Source of the DNA: Diploscapter coronatus
Lineage: Eukaryota > Nematoda > Chromadorea > Rhabditida > Rhabditidae
Reading direction: 5' to 3'
DNA length: 64,000 nt
Assembly (NCBI GenBank): GCA_964036155.1
Contig: OZ038423.1
Span: 20,661,249-20,725,248 of the forward strand
Under the pieces are notes generated by a model. That model was not told the DNA's origin. It saw only the letters and a list, made by a program, of their open reading frames with translations, and did no database searches. This document shows, in pieces, positions 48,535 to 60,100 of this stretch (its first letter is position 1; each line of letters begins with the position of its first letter). The position numbers and the translations under genes were made by a program.

Positions 48535-49796
48535 TCATTTGTAACTTTCAGTTAATCGTTCGATTTTTAAACTTCGTCCGATAAACATTTGTTTGTAAGT
48601 TTCACGTTTCATTCGGATGGTGAGCAGAGTGGCAAGTAGAGCAGCAATAACTAGAAGCAGGACGCCAATGACTCCGACAGTGACGAGGAAGCCGATTTCC
48701 TTTCCCTTGCGGATTCGTGGATTTAGTCTTGCCTTCTGCAAAATGTCTTCTAGAACTATGCTCGTTTTCCGAATTCTTCTATTCTCATCAAGGTCTATTA
48801 TTGAGAACATATCCTTTCACATTCTCATGGACATTTTTTATTATTGCCTAAAGGTTGCAAAATGTTTTAGGCGAACACGAGGAATAGTGAGATTTGGTGG
48901 GATTTTCTCGAATTTGTATCCGCGGAAATTAGAGCCATTTTCGGATTCATTTACAGTCGCATTTCGAAAAGAAATCGCTTTGAGGCCCTCTTGTAGCCGT
49001 GAGAGCGTGAATTCTGGTCCCGAATTGACTTTTTGCCGATGAAATTTTGAGGCAAAAGACAAGCTGATGATTGTCGCAGATGCGACAGCAAAGTGGCAAT
49101 TTACGGCGGAAATTCCTTTCAATTCGAGCCTTTCTCGTTTTTATTTTGCTCGTTTTTGTTCGATTAAATTTTGACATGAATTCACGCTCGTCGACTGCCT
49201 GGTTGCTTGAATGTGCATGTTTGATATTGGAGAGGACAGGGGATGCGGTTTTTCATTCTTGCCTGCCTCGCATTCGGGGCAATCTCGAAAATAGCTAAAT
49301 TTCGCGAGCTGCAGGAACGTAGGTCAACTTATCCCAGTTTGAATGCTTTCTTGAATCGACTATTCGATTTGCGTCCCCTTTTTTGTTTTATTCGATCGCA
49401 CAAGTATAATTCATTTGTTATTTGTTTTGCTCGCCGCTGTATTTGAAATCAGAATCGTTCTGGCTTGATTTTCAGAACTTCCAGAGTCAGTATTTCTGTT
49501 TACACCGTTGTTCGTCAGAGTGCTAAATCAGTTTAGTTTCAATTTACTCATCGAGGTATCATTTTTATGCCTTTGTTGAGAGATTGAGGATTGAAGATCA
49601 CCTCATCAAATTAGTAGAAGTCCCATTTGTGACACTCGAAAGCTGCGAATCAGTACTCGGTTGAGTTGTTTTTCCTGGAAACATTACTGAAGAAGAATGA
49701 AAATGGAATATCTTTTGTTTGAACACTTGAACTTTCGTGGCAGCCAGAAAATCGAATCATCAGCATCGAAATCAATAGAGCATGAAGCAGCTGCAT
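48535..49796 (-). CDS. Small single-pass membrane protein, unknown family
   Basis: Proposed exons (minus): 49796-49733, 49686-49602, 49522-49504, 48735-48535, about 122 aa, phases consistent. Residues 1-19 look like a signal peptide (MQLLHALLISMLMIRFSGC). A short Ser/Thr/Asn-rich segment with NGT follows (KTTQPSTDSQLSSVTNGTS), then a strong membrane helix (GFLVTVGVIGVLLLVIAALL) and a basic tail of about 35 residues. The last exon is well supported (ATTTTGCAG acceptor, open to a stop). The very short third exon and the 768-nt intron after it are less certain and an exon may be missing. The KTT-rich stalk recalls the larger membrane protein gene at 31790-37631 but this similarity is too low-complexity to claim homology. 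Confidence 0.5.
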
Positions 49797-51759
49797 TTAG
49801 ACTGCTGATGGAAGAGTCAGTGAAAGGTTGCAAATGGTAAAGATATCACGAACATCAATCTATCGATATTCGCTAATTTTGGATGAAGATTGCCTTTGCT
49901 TTTCTATCGCGATGTCTTACTGTAGAAGTTGAAACTCTCAAGGGCGCAAGCCCGAAAAACGAATAATGTGAGAATATTTGCTGATGGGTGTGTGATTACG
50001 GAAGTTGGGTTATTTCCATCTGCCTATTTATTGTCACATGTGTAGAAAAGTCATCAGAATCCCTTCGAGCAATCTTCGGTTGATCATCTTGAAGATAAAG
50101 ATTTTAAAACCGAAAGAAGCAGTCAATTTCCTTATGCTTCTGCGAAAAGCACGACTGTCGCTGTTGATCATAATTTGCGCAATTACCAGGTTTTTATGCT
50201 TTGTGTTTCCCTCTGACCGTAATTTTTTTTCTAATCTCATAGAAAATAGACGCAGATAGAATATTTTGTAATTGCTTATGCGAGGACATTTATTGCGTGT
50301 CACATACTCTCCGATACCTGCCTCCATAAAGTAAAATTCATTGCATTTTACATTTGCACTCATTTAGAATTTTCTACAATACTTTCATTTCCTCAAGTCG
50401 TAAAAGTGTTTATGTAATGGCACTTGGCCATAGAAATGTGTGCATGCAATCTCGATCTTTCTTCTATCTGCTTTCCCGTAAAAAAGGAATTTTTAGTCGC
50501 ACAAATTATATCAGTACTAATTTAGTTGAATTAGATCGGGAACTTTATCGGTATTTTTATCAGCACCAATTTTCATATTTCACATATAGAAGAGGTAATC
50601 CATCCACTCGCTCTCGCGGTTTAACAACATTTCAAACCTTTGGACCTTTTAATTTTAGAATATTTAAGCCTCGAAATATGGCAACTAAAATGTCGCAACG
50701 TTACAACGTGAATATGTCACAACTTTCACTTGGGATGTCGCAACTTTTTATAAGGATTTAAAATCTACAGCAATTAGCAACATTATAAAAGTTGTGGCAT
50801 TTTCAAATGAAACGAATGAGTTGTAACGTATTTACGTTACGACGTTGCGAAATTTCTACATTTGGAATACCCTCGAAATATCGATTATAAGATAATTATT
50901 TCGTGTATAGTAAGCATTCATTTTCAGTGTTCGATTTTGTAAAACTCATCCTCCACTTTTATGACCGATTCTTGTGGTATTTTCTGTTGAAATGGCGAGC
51001 CCCCACTTTTTCACATAATGGCCTAATTACCCCTGGTCTTGATCTGTCACGAGTATCATGATTAACCGTTGAAAATGCATTTAAAAGCTAACCTATCTTG
51101 CACGCTAAAATTTAGATATCTACTCTTTGTTACCAAAATTATTTTTTCATACCGATACGGCATTGAGCATTTTTCTTCCTGTTGATAATGATTTTTATTT
51201 TTTTCGTTTGTCTGTTAGTTAAAATGTGACATTTTGAAATTAGTTCTTACGTTTCTGCTTTGCATATACCTCACTGAAATTTGTGAAGGGATTTAATTTG
51301 AGTCTGGAGCCAATTTGTCATAGAAAATTGCAGTCTGTTCGCTCGACTTATTCCAAAAATTTCAAAAAGTACACATAGCTTTTCCTTTAAAAGCGTCTAT
51401 TTTTGCGCTCATCTGAAATGTCACAAATTTTTGTTTTCGCCTTTGATTTTAAAATGAAAACCCCCAAAGATTAGAATTTCTATTCGATTTCAAATTTTGT
51501 TCCTGATTTCCTAATTCATGAAACTCGATTGCTCATTCGCTCCTTACCATAGTGGTCATTTTATGAATAATGTTTTCATAAACTTGTCTGCGTGAAACGC
51601 CTTGTGAATTTTTTCAGCTGATCATACGATTTTTGAATTTTCTCGCGCTTTTTTGGGCTTGAGAATTATTTTATTCCGTCTGCAATGCTCTTGTAGCTGA
51701 TAAATGAATTATAGGTCGCCAAGATATTAAGCTAACGTTTGTTGATTACAGATTCGACA
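49797..51759. other. Spacer with a doubtful open frame and repeats
   Basis: An open frame at 50354-50761 (plus) has no domain, no splice support and overlaps a repeat cluster, so it is not called. A short palindrome GGGCGCAAGCCC lies near 49,943. The acceptor TTGATTACAG ending at 51751 sits eight bases before the srg ATG and is a likely trans-splice site. Confidence 0.5.
50690..50860. repeat. Cluster of short GTCGCAAC repeats in both orientations
   Basis: ATGTCGCAAC, ATGTCACAAC and ATGTCGCAAC occur at 50690-50745, followed within 120 bp by inverted forms (GTTGTGGCAT, GTTGTAACG, GACGTTGCG). The arrangement would allow an imperfect hairpin. Confidence 0.5.
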
Positions 51760-53698
51760 ATGTCTGCCAACGAACACCTCAAGAATTTGGCAGCCTCGTC
51801 TAATGGAACCGAGTGTGATGATCCTAAATACTTCCTATCTAAAGAGCTTTATTTCTACATTCCTCTAGTGTAAGTAATTATACGAGAACGCGATGACAAT
51901 TCCTACAACGACAGAATTTTAGCTACGGTTTGCCGACAATCGTCCTGTATGTTCACATAATTTACGTCATACTCCGAGCGAAGCGGTATTCGACATTGCG
52001 AATCGCTTTCTATCGGCTCTATGCAATCATGTCGATCATTATAACGGTCATGTGGATTTGGGGTGCGTAAGTGTGTTGGAGTAACGAGAAAACAAAGTTG
52101 AAAATTAAAAAAATACGAAATCGATCCCAAAGTAACACGTATCTTGAAAAAAAAAAGATATAAGTTTTGTTCTCCCGAAATAAGAATATTGTGCATTGCT
52201 TTATTCATAAACACTGGTGTCGCGGTAAAAGTTTCAACAAAATAGCTAACAAGGGAAATTTCAGAAGCGTTCTCCTTACTTTTATATCATTTTTCCTCCA
52301 TAGAAATATTTTGGTATAAAGATAGTAAATTCGAAGTCACAAAGTGCCGGGGATTGGAGCCGCTAGGGCAAGAGAATCCGAAAACTGGCTTATTCCATGG
52401 AGGAATAATGTATGCTAATTTAAAGCTTTAATTTTGCATGCAATTTTTGCATTACGCAAACTGTTTTTGGGATTTCCTGCACGAACGGCTCCAATCAGAC
52501 ACTTTCTGACTTCAGATTCGTAATCAACACCGCGAAATACCCTATGGTGAAAAATCAACCAATTTGGAAGTTAAAACACCTGAAAAACTCGCCTAGTCAG
52601 GGTCATTATTTACGCACCGAGATACCTCCAGGGTGAAAAACAAGACAAAGATACGGGAGGCATTTCTGAAATCCCTCTTGTAAGATTCCTTACTAAACTC
52701 TGATAAAATTAGCGATTTATCTTCACACGACTAACGATATTATTGCCTTTTAGATATGACAACTACTCGATTTATTGCAATCGGATACTTTTGTCACGAA
52801 CTGCTCGATAAATATGGCCACGCATCGTATGCCCTGGCTCCTCTGCAATTCGTGATGACATACTCGAGACATTCCCAATTTTATATCGCAACTGTGTTGT
52901 CGGTCAATCGAATGACTGCTGTTATGTTCCCCTCACGTTATGAGGATGTAAGAAATCTGCTCTATTCAGTCGTTCATTCAATCATTGACCTATTCTTTAG
53001 ATCTGGGAACGCAACTTCCTGCCGATCGTGGCATCTGTATTCATATTGCCTATCCCCACGACGTGGTATCTCCTGCCCACACAGGCTCTGCTTGCGCGCT
53101 ATCCCATGGGAGGATTGACATTGACCTATGTGAAGCTGCTGCCCAACCCGTGGAACTCTGTCACCTATCTGACCATGATCGTCGGCTCGTGCTGTGGCAT
53201 TGTCATATTCGCTTCCTCCATGACAACCTACTGCAAATTGTCGAGATTTAAACGAAGCATGGGGCAGGCGATGGGAAAGGCTGAAGTGAATTTGATGCTC
53301 GTGGGAATGATTAATTCTCTCAGCACCCTGCTCTTGGCTGCAGTCGAGGTTGGCTTACTATTTATTGCGAAAACAATTAAAATCGTCGTGATAAATTTGA
53401 TCTTATTAAATTCAGGCCCCATTCTACCATTTATGCAATTATTTGCTTGATAATTACGTTTTTTGGGTCTGCACGTGCATCAAGCAGATTTTTATAGATA
53501 TCAGTAAGCCTCCTAGCAATCAGTCACTAATCGAATTACCCCTTTGCAGTATTCGTATTCAGTGCTTGGTCAATGATTTTCTTCTGCGCAGGAATCCGCG
53601 TAGCAATCCGAGATTTATATGTGAAGCAGCCCGACGATATTCCTCGTTCGATTGTTACTGTCACTCCCAGAAAATCCACTATCTCTGTTGTTGCATAA
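51760..53698 (+). CDS. Srg-family chemoreceptor GPCR
   Basis: Six phase-consistent exons: 51760-51869, 51923-52062, 52754-52947, 53001-53348, 53416-53503, 53550-53698; 342 aa, a normal Srg length. Srg proteins are nematode seven-helix chemoreceptors of sensory neuron cilia. Landmarks: an Asn-glycosylation site (NGT) in a short N-terminus, helix 1 beginning YGLPTIVLYVHIIYVIL, then FYRLYAIMS, the SVNRMTAVMFPSRYEDIWERN segment after helix 3, and a last helix FVFSAWSMIFFCAGIRVAIR followed by a Ser/Thr-rich cytoplasmic tail. The second intron (691 nt) needs a GTGCGT donor to keep frame; the nearby GTAAGT would cause a stop, so this is unusual. It holds a diverged interspersed repeat. A trans-splice-like acceptor precedes the ATG. 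Ligand unknown. Confidence 0.88.
52330..52640 (+). repeat. Diverged interspersed repeat, copy 1
   Basis: Shares ACTTTCTGACTTCAGAT, GAAATACCC and GATGAAAAAT-like motifs, in order and similar spacing, with 56395-56680. It lies in the second intron of the srg gene. Confidence 0.55.
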
Positions 53699-54318
53699 TC
53701 GAAGACTTGTACAAAGCTATCAATATAAAATATTTTGAAAAATGGCATATTTTGCAGATGCACGAAGAGCATGTAAATAATAGCCCTGTGTGTATTGCAT
53801 TTTGAAGTGCTTCACGAGTGTTCAAAATGAAATGTGGAGGCTAAAAGAGGAAAAGCAGAGAATAAAGGAGAAGGAAAATAGAAGAAGGGGGGATGGATGC
53901 CAGAGGGCGAATCCGAGGATAATGAAAGAAGGAAATAAGAGAAGCGTGATGACTTCTGAGCTGAGCTAAGCATGTGGTGGCTTGCTGAGACGTTAACAGC
54001 AGCTCGATAAATTTTTTGATTTGTCTGTTTCTTCTGTTCTCGCATTTTTCGTTCTGTTTCTCTCATCTCGCCAATTGTACTGTTTATTCTTTCTTATTAG
54101 AACATTTTGTATGACAGGGAAACTTGCTCAGCGAAGCCTTCATCGTTTATTTTATTGAATTGATCCCATTCCCATGAGTGTTCAAATTACATGCATCTCG
54201 ACTTTAATCTGATGGTGTAATTTGCGTTTTTCCTGAAATTCATTAAATAGCTTCAATGTTTCATCCAATTTAGATCTCTTCACATTTCATCAAGAATCAC
54301 CAAAATATCTGCACAACA
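53699..54318. other. Spacer between srg and sre genes
   Basis: About 620 bp, purine-rich at 53,830-53,940, then pyrimidine-rich. It must hold the 3' end of srg and the promoter of sre; a CATTTCATCAAG acceptor-like site lies about 30 bases before the sre ATG. Nothing else recognised. Confidence 0.5.
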
Positions 54319-56290
54319 ATGAATTGGTTGACAGAGGCAATGAATCCTAATAAAGTGAGTGAAATAAACTTGCAACTCTAGCATTTTCATCATAACTTCT
54401 GAAGTTAATGAGAAACAACTTTATTATCTGAGGGATATTATCTAGCCATCATTTTCAATTTCGTAAATGGCTTTTGCTAGAACTTTTTTAATTAAACTAC
54501 AAAGAGTATTAAAATGTCCCGTGGCAGATAGAAATGATCATTGCTGCTTTCCTTCCGAGAATTTATATTAAAAAAATTATTCTCGCGATGATCTACTAAA
54601 AATAAGCAACTCTTCTCCAAAGTGATCAGTTATGCAATAATATTAGCTATTTCCAGACAATAATATATTCGCGGCGCATAATTAAAGTCGCTTAATGAGT
54701 TCTTGTTTTTTTTTATAAATATTGAAGTCGTTTGAAGAAAACATAAATTTTGTCGATAAAAATAAAGGCAACGATTTTTATCTTTCATTTTAGAATATTC
54801 GTGTCGCACAATTAAAATAGCATAATGACTTATTTTTATATACAAATTGAATCATCGGCTGAAAAACAAGTTTTCTTATTTTTCACTTTAATTTTTTTTT
54901 TATATTTGACATTTCACATCAAAACATTCTGAATGCATTTCCATATTCAATATTTAATTCTTTAGAGCGACATCATGCACTATCACATGTATTTCAACAG
55001 TACACAATCAAAATCTGACGGAACTTGGACTATTTATTGCGTATTATCTTATTTCGAGTTTACAATAATCTGTATGACGTAAGTTTTTTTCGAAATTAAT
55101 TATCTAAGAACATAATTTTATAGGTTCCTCTTGCTAAGCTTCCTATTTTATTTGATGGTCATCACCCATCCATTTCATGTAAATCTAAAGAACATCTTCT
55201 GTTTTATTGGATGTGAAGTTTATGTGCAACTGACTGTTCGATCGATTATGATATTCCTAATATTTTACGAACTAGAAGAGTCATATGGTATTTTTAAACT
55301 CATATTTTTCATTTGTTGATATATTTTAGCGTTTCTGGTGTGTTCAGAAATTCGATGTTGTTGTTATGTCGTCGGTAAAAGAATTGTTTTCGCTTGAATA
55401 TGAACTTTCAAATTACTTCTTTCAGTCTGCTTGTTTCTCCCAGCCATAATCGTCGAAAGATGCTGTTCGTTGTATTTCTTAAAAGACTACGAGCAACGAT
55501 TGCGTCTGTATATTTCAATTACTCTGATAATTATATTAATTCTGTTAGGTGTGCATTTTTCACTCTACTACCATACAGGTAACTTATATCATTTAATCAA
55601 TAGGGATAGTGGTTATTTAGCTAAATCGACGTTATCTCTTCACATATCATTGTTGATCATGAATGTTATTGCTTCAGCGGGGAATGTTCTCATCGAGAAA
55701 TACAACTATTGGAAGTTGCACGAAAGCACGAATCTAAGGAAGGGCCGAAAGGAATATTCATTGGCTGAAAGATTTCAAATAGCCGAGAATATTAGAGTTT
55801 GTAATGTAATCTGTCCTTTCTTTTCACTGTAGCCATATTAAAATTATTCCAGAGTCTAAAATCAATCATAAACACAGTGTCGTTTTTCAACTTCTTCTCG
55901 ACAGCATCTGCTGCCTCTGACAATTTCGACCTTTCTCCCTTTGCCCTCAATATCGCAGCAACTATTCATAACTACTGCATCTTGATGTAATTATTTTGAA
56001 ATCTTTAGTTAGAAAATAATGCGTCATTTTAGACATGGTCCAGTAGCATTGATTACCTTATTTTGCACTATTGAAGTATGGAAAAGTGAAGCTAAAAGGC
56101 TATTTACACGGGTAACTCTTACGTCAATGAAGAAGCAGTATCGAATGTTCACATATCTTAGCTCCGTCTAATTTCCGTCAGACCTGCAGCCGATCAAGAG
56201 AAAATGAACCCTCCAGAAAAGCACATGTCGAGTGTGAGAAGGGACACCGACATCTACTTTTCACAGCTTGAGAAACAATGGCAGAAATAG
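54319..56290 (+). CDS. Sre-family chemoreceptor GPCR
   Basis: Eight phase-consistent exons: 54319-54354, 54966-55078, 55124-55287, 55330-55374, 55426-55805, 55853-55986, 56033-56111, 56162-56290; 359 aa, as expected for Sre. Family landmarks are clear: HPFHVNLKNI before helix 3, the signature ERCCSLYFLKDYEQRLR (the VER..DYE motif), LAERFQIAENIR before helix 6, HGPVALITLFCTIE in helix 7 and a tail ending DIYFSQLEKQWQK. Sre receptors are nematode-specific chemosensory GPCRs. The first intron is long (611 nt) and AT-rich with near-repeat blocks around 54,660-54,700 and 54,790-54,830. It sits 620 bp downstream of the srg gene on the same strand, but the two belong to different superfamilies, so this is not a recent tandem duplication. 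No broken residues seen. Confidence 0.88.
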
Positions 56291-56394
56291 TTAATGATTT
56301 TATGATTTGAGAATAATTAACCCTGAACAGGAGTTTTTTTAGGTTCTAACTCTCAAATTGACTGATTTTATTCACCAAAGGGGTATTTTATGAC

Positions 56395-56680
56395 ACTGAT
56401 CAGGGAGCTAAAATCAGAAAGTGCTCACATTCGAGTGCTCAAGTAGAAAAACCCGAAAATCGTTTAATCTCATCGAGAAATAATGCATGCTAATTCGTAA
56501 TCGCACTTTCCTTTCTGTGTAAAAACGGTTTTCATCATTTTCTGCTCGGACGATCGAATATGGGGACTTTCTGACTTCAGATCCGTGATAAACGTCATGA
56601 AATACCCCTACGATGAAAAATAGGCCAATTTAAGAGTCAACAACTAATAAACTCTCAGCCAATGTGATCGTTTACGAGTA
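56395..56680 (+). repeat. Diverged interspersed repeat, copy 2
   Basis: Related to 52330-52640 (see there). It lies about 100 bp after the sre stop codon. The shared ACTTTCTGACTTCAGAT core is the best conserved part. Confidence 0.55.
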
Positions 56681-57110
56681 AAATAAAAATTTTTTTCAAT
56701 TTAAACCTTATCTGCACTGATAATTGACCTTTAGAAATAATTGGTTTGTATCATTAATCACTGCAAACACTTAAATGAAGTAAAACGTTTTCCTTCAGAT
56801 TATTTCAGGCCTCTAATAATTATCTCTTCCAGACACATTATTTATGAATTATGTTTATTTAATCGGAATCAGAGAAGAATAAATAACAGATTCGCATTTT
56901 AAAAGAATTACAGTTTACAATTGGTAGAAATAGTTTTTCAATCTTTCGTTGCAACGCGAGTTCACAAAATAGAGGCATGTAAGTACTTACATTAGATGTA
57001 AAACAGAAAAGATAAGACAACTGTGTATATTTATTTTTCTTCCTGTGAGATCAGAGTTCGATTCGTAATTTGTTAAGCTATTTATTCCTGAGAACATACC
57101 ATCATAACAC
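56681..57110. other. Convergent 3' spacer between sre and rbbp-5
   Basis: The two genes converge here. On the minus strand an AATAAA signal about 85 bases after the rbbp-5 stop (near 57,027) is a plausible polyadenylation site. No gene seen. Confidence 0.5.
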
Positions 57111-60100
57111 TTAAGTGGTCTTTGGCTTCTTTGCCTTTGGCGGTTGCAGCAGTTTGGACGACCCGGGTTTGCGTTCCTCATCGTCGAATGACTGGCCTGG
57201 CTCTGATTTGATCGAGGAGGAATGGTGACTGCGACCGTGGCTGTGGCCGTGATGATTGTCTGAAAGAAATGAAATCGAGACTTCGCTAAATTAAAGATCT
57301 AACTTCGCTTCATCAATTTATTAGATCTGTGCTTTAGAGAAAGCCGCTTAATAATCTCCTATTCATTTGACCAACATATTCAAGCCAATTTCTCATTCAC
57401 ACTGCGCCATATCTTAAATTTAGAAGATCTTTCCGCCTCTTTTCTGTACACCATTTCTAGGTGACGAAAGAAATAGCATGAAACAAATGAAGGATCTTTC
57501 TGTCGTTAAGGAACAGTACGAAGTGTCGCTGATAAAAATAGAAAGAAAAATTTCGTTAATAATATCGAGAAAGTGGATGTGTAAATTAAAAAAGGTCTGA
57601 TTGTCGAATCAGATAGAAGAAATCATACCGTAATTAGTCTCGGGCTGCACCTCTATGTCAGGAGCAATTGGGAGGAACCAGAGGGGACCAGTTTTGAGTG
57701 TCACGTCTGGTAGAATGTCGCCTGCGTCTTCCTGAAACTTGTTCCTTAAAATTCGTTCATGCCGATTCAATTCCAACCTCATCCGAGCTGCACATCATCT
57801 CTTCGGGCTTCAAATGCACCACATCGATCTCCACGTCCAAATCCTGAATCCCTTATTCGACTATTTCTTCCTCCTTCCCTAATACCTGATCCTGCTTCTT
57901 CTCCTCTTGATCGGCGTCCTCGTCTTGCAGATCGAATTCCCCCTCCTTCTCCACGTACTTCACGTTCTCGTCGAGTTCTGTGAAATCAGGTGCAAAGGCA
58001 GACCAGTTCTCCACGTGAGCCTGAAATGTATTCCTCTCGATATACAAATTGATACGGCGAAAATGAAAGGAGAGCCGTTTTCAGGAAGAGCAAGTTTTTA
58101 ATTAAACATAGCCTTGTTCATCTGGACGAGAACAGTCGCTCAAGAACTTCGTTATTTTGAAGTTCCCGAGAAATACTCGAATCAACGAAAGCTATAACTT
58201 AGAGAAAGAGAATGTTTCGTCACTCAACAATTGCGCTCCTCGACATAATAAGTTGTTCGAAAAAAATTTGGAGTGTGCTTTAACAAAACTGAAAAGGTAC
58301 CTGAGTCCAAACAGAGATGATTCCTGCAGCGATGGAAAGAATGACAGGTCTAGTTGGGTGCCACTGCACATCGTTCAGCGTTTCACCCTGGAATTAAAAT
58401 ATGTAAGGATGATGATGAATGTCTAGTTGAATCTAATTATTTTTCTATTTTTCTTTAATAAAAGTAAGTGTCTCGCTTCGTTATTTGAAAATTAAGAGAT
58501 ATCGAGATACAGACTATCAAAAGAATATACTAGTTGGGGGAGAAGTTAGGGTGGGTAGTTCTTTCGTATTATTTCTCAAAGTCTTGTGTCTAAATATTTA
58601 GTTTATTTTCTAATCTAATCATCCAATTAGAGCAATGAAAAATTCTGTCCTCCCCGACTTGCTAACATTTCGCAGTCTCTTTTCTTTCCCCTATTTCTTC
58701 TCGCTTGTCAGCAGCTATTGGTCGTGTTTGACTCGGCATTTCAATAATTCTTTTGCCCTGTACCTTGAAAATGTTTTCCAAAAATCTCATGAAATTTCCA
58801 ATTCTCACATAAATTGTGCATAAACATACGTACCTTAGTTCCATGTAATATCTTGATGAGAGCTCCCGAACTGCCGTCCCAGACATAGAGGGAATGGGAC
58901 TTGGTCGTGGCTCCGCAAATGTAGTATCCATCACTGTCTGTGCAGACTGCGCGCCAAGCTGCCTGCAAAGTTAAAGGATACAATGAAGTATTTGGAAGAT
59001 ATGAACTCAGTTTATCAAATTTTCAATCGTTGATATTGTGAATGACCGACTAGGGACGAAATAAAAGGGGCACGTTTCTTTTATTTCGTCTAAAGTTATT
59101 GTTGGTTTACAACAAATAACACTTCATAAAATCCCACCTTGTTGACCATATCCTGGACTTTGTACTTAGCCTCGACCATCGTGCCCTTTCCGCATTTGGA
59201 GAGATTAATGAGGTCGTCGAAATTGTACGAGCGAATCACCCGATCCTCAAATTTCTCAGTTATTTTTGTATTGCTATGGAAATAAGTTTGAAATTTTTGG
59301 AAAAAAAACCTGCTTCTGAGCTAAAACACTTAATAATTACAACTCATAGAGAGAAGGGATAAAGAAGAAGGGCAATTCCTTAGGAAGAGGACCATTGTAC
59401 AGTTGCTCAAGTCTAAGTAGAGTGCGAGGGGCGGAATGCATTTTTTTATTTTTTATTTTTCGAATTTCTTTTAAGTTTTATATTTTCACAAGTCAGCACC
59501 ATCAATTATCAGTCTAGTAATTACTTGGACCTGATTAGTGAGTTTTTGACCAATGTGTCAATCTTTGATAATTCTCTGTCGTAATTTTTCTAACATCCCA
59601 TATTAGAAGAATCTTTCAATATCGCCAATAAGGTTCTTCAATAGATCGTCTTACCTCATAGCATCATAATTGACACAAAAATAAAAAGCCTTGTTAAATC
59701 GAAAAATTTTGAAAGAATGCATTCGCCTCGCCCCTGCATTCTACTTGAGGACTGGGGATGACTACTCAATTACTTTCTTTTCTTCCTTTTTTTCTCTATA
59801 TGAAAATTGCTTATCGAGTTCTTCTTCCTATGACAAAAAGGGAATGAAATGAAAACTCACCCCAGTGTTTGTCAGTACAGAATTGCATTTCATAGGCACG
59901 AAAATCTGCTTGATCTGAAAGAGAATTTTCTTGAAGAAATAATTATCAGAATTAGACAAGCTTTCAGTCAAAATAGGAAATTATAGAGAAGGGGGTAAGT
60001 AAAATCAACATTTTCTATAGAAAATTAATACAAGGGGATCACAACATGGTTTTAGTGTATCATTTAAGCTTAAGTGAGTACGAACGGGACATCTGGCTAA

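Noticed and set aside
50354..50761. 135-codon open frame on the plus strand
   Set aside because: Overlaps a short-repeat cluster, has no splice signals or recognisable family.
52756..53118. Reading the srg third exon straight through its donor
   Set aside because: The continuing frame after GAT|GTAAG loses all Srg similarity, while the spliced frame keeps it.
53812..54066. 84-codon open frame on the minus strand after srg
   Set aside because: Low-complexity Ser/Phe/Pro translation of a purine-rich stretch; no splice sites.
59339..59440. Possible additional rbbp-5 exon between exons 7 and 8
   Set aside because: No acceptor/donor pair in phase; the two neighbouring exons align contiguously with vertebrate RBBP5.
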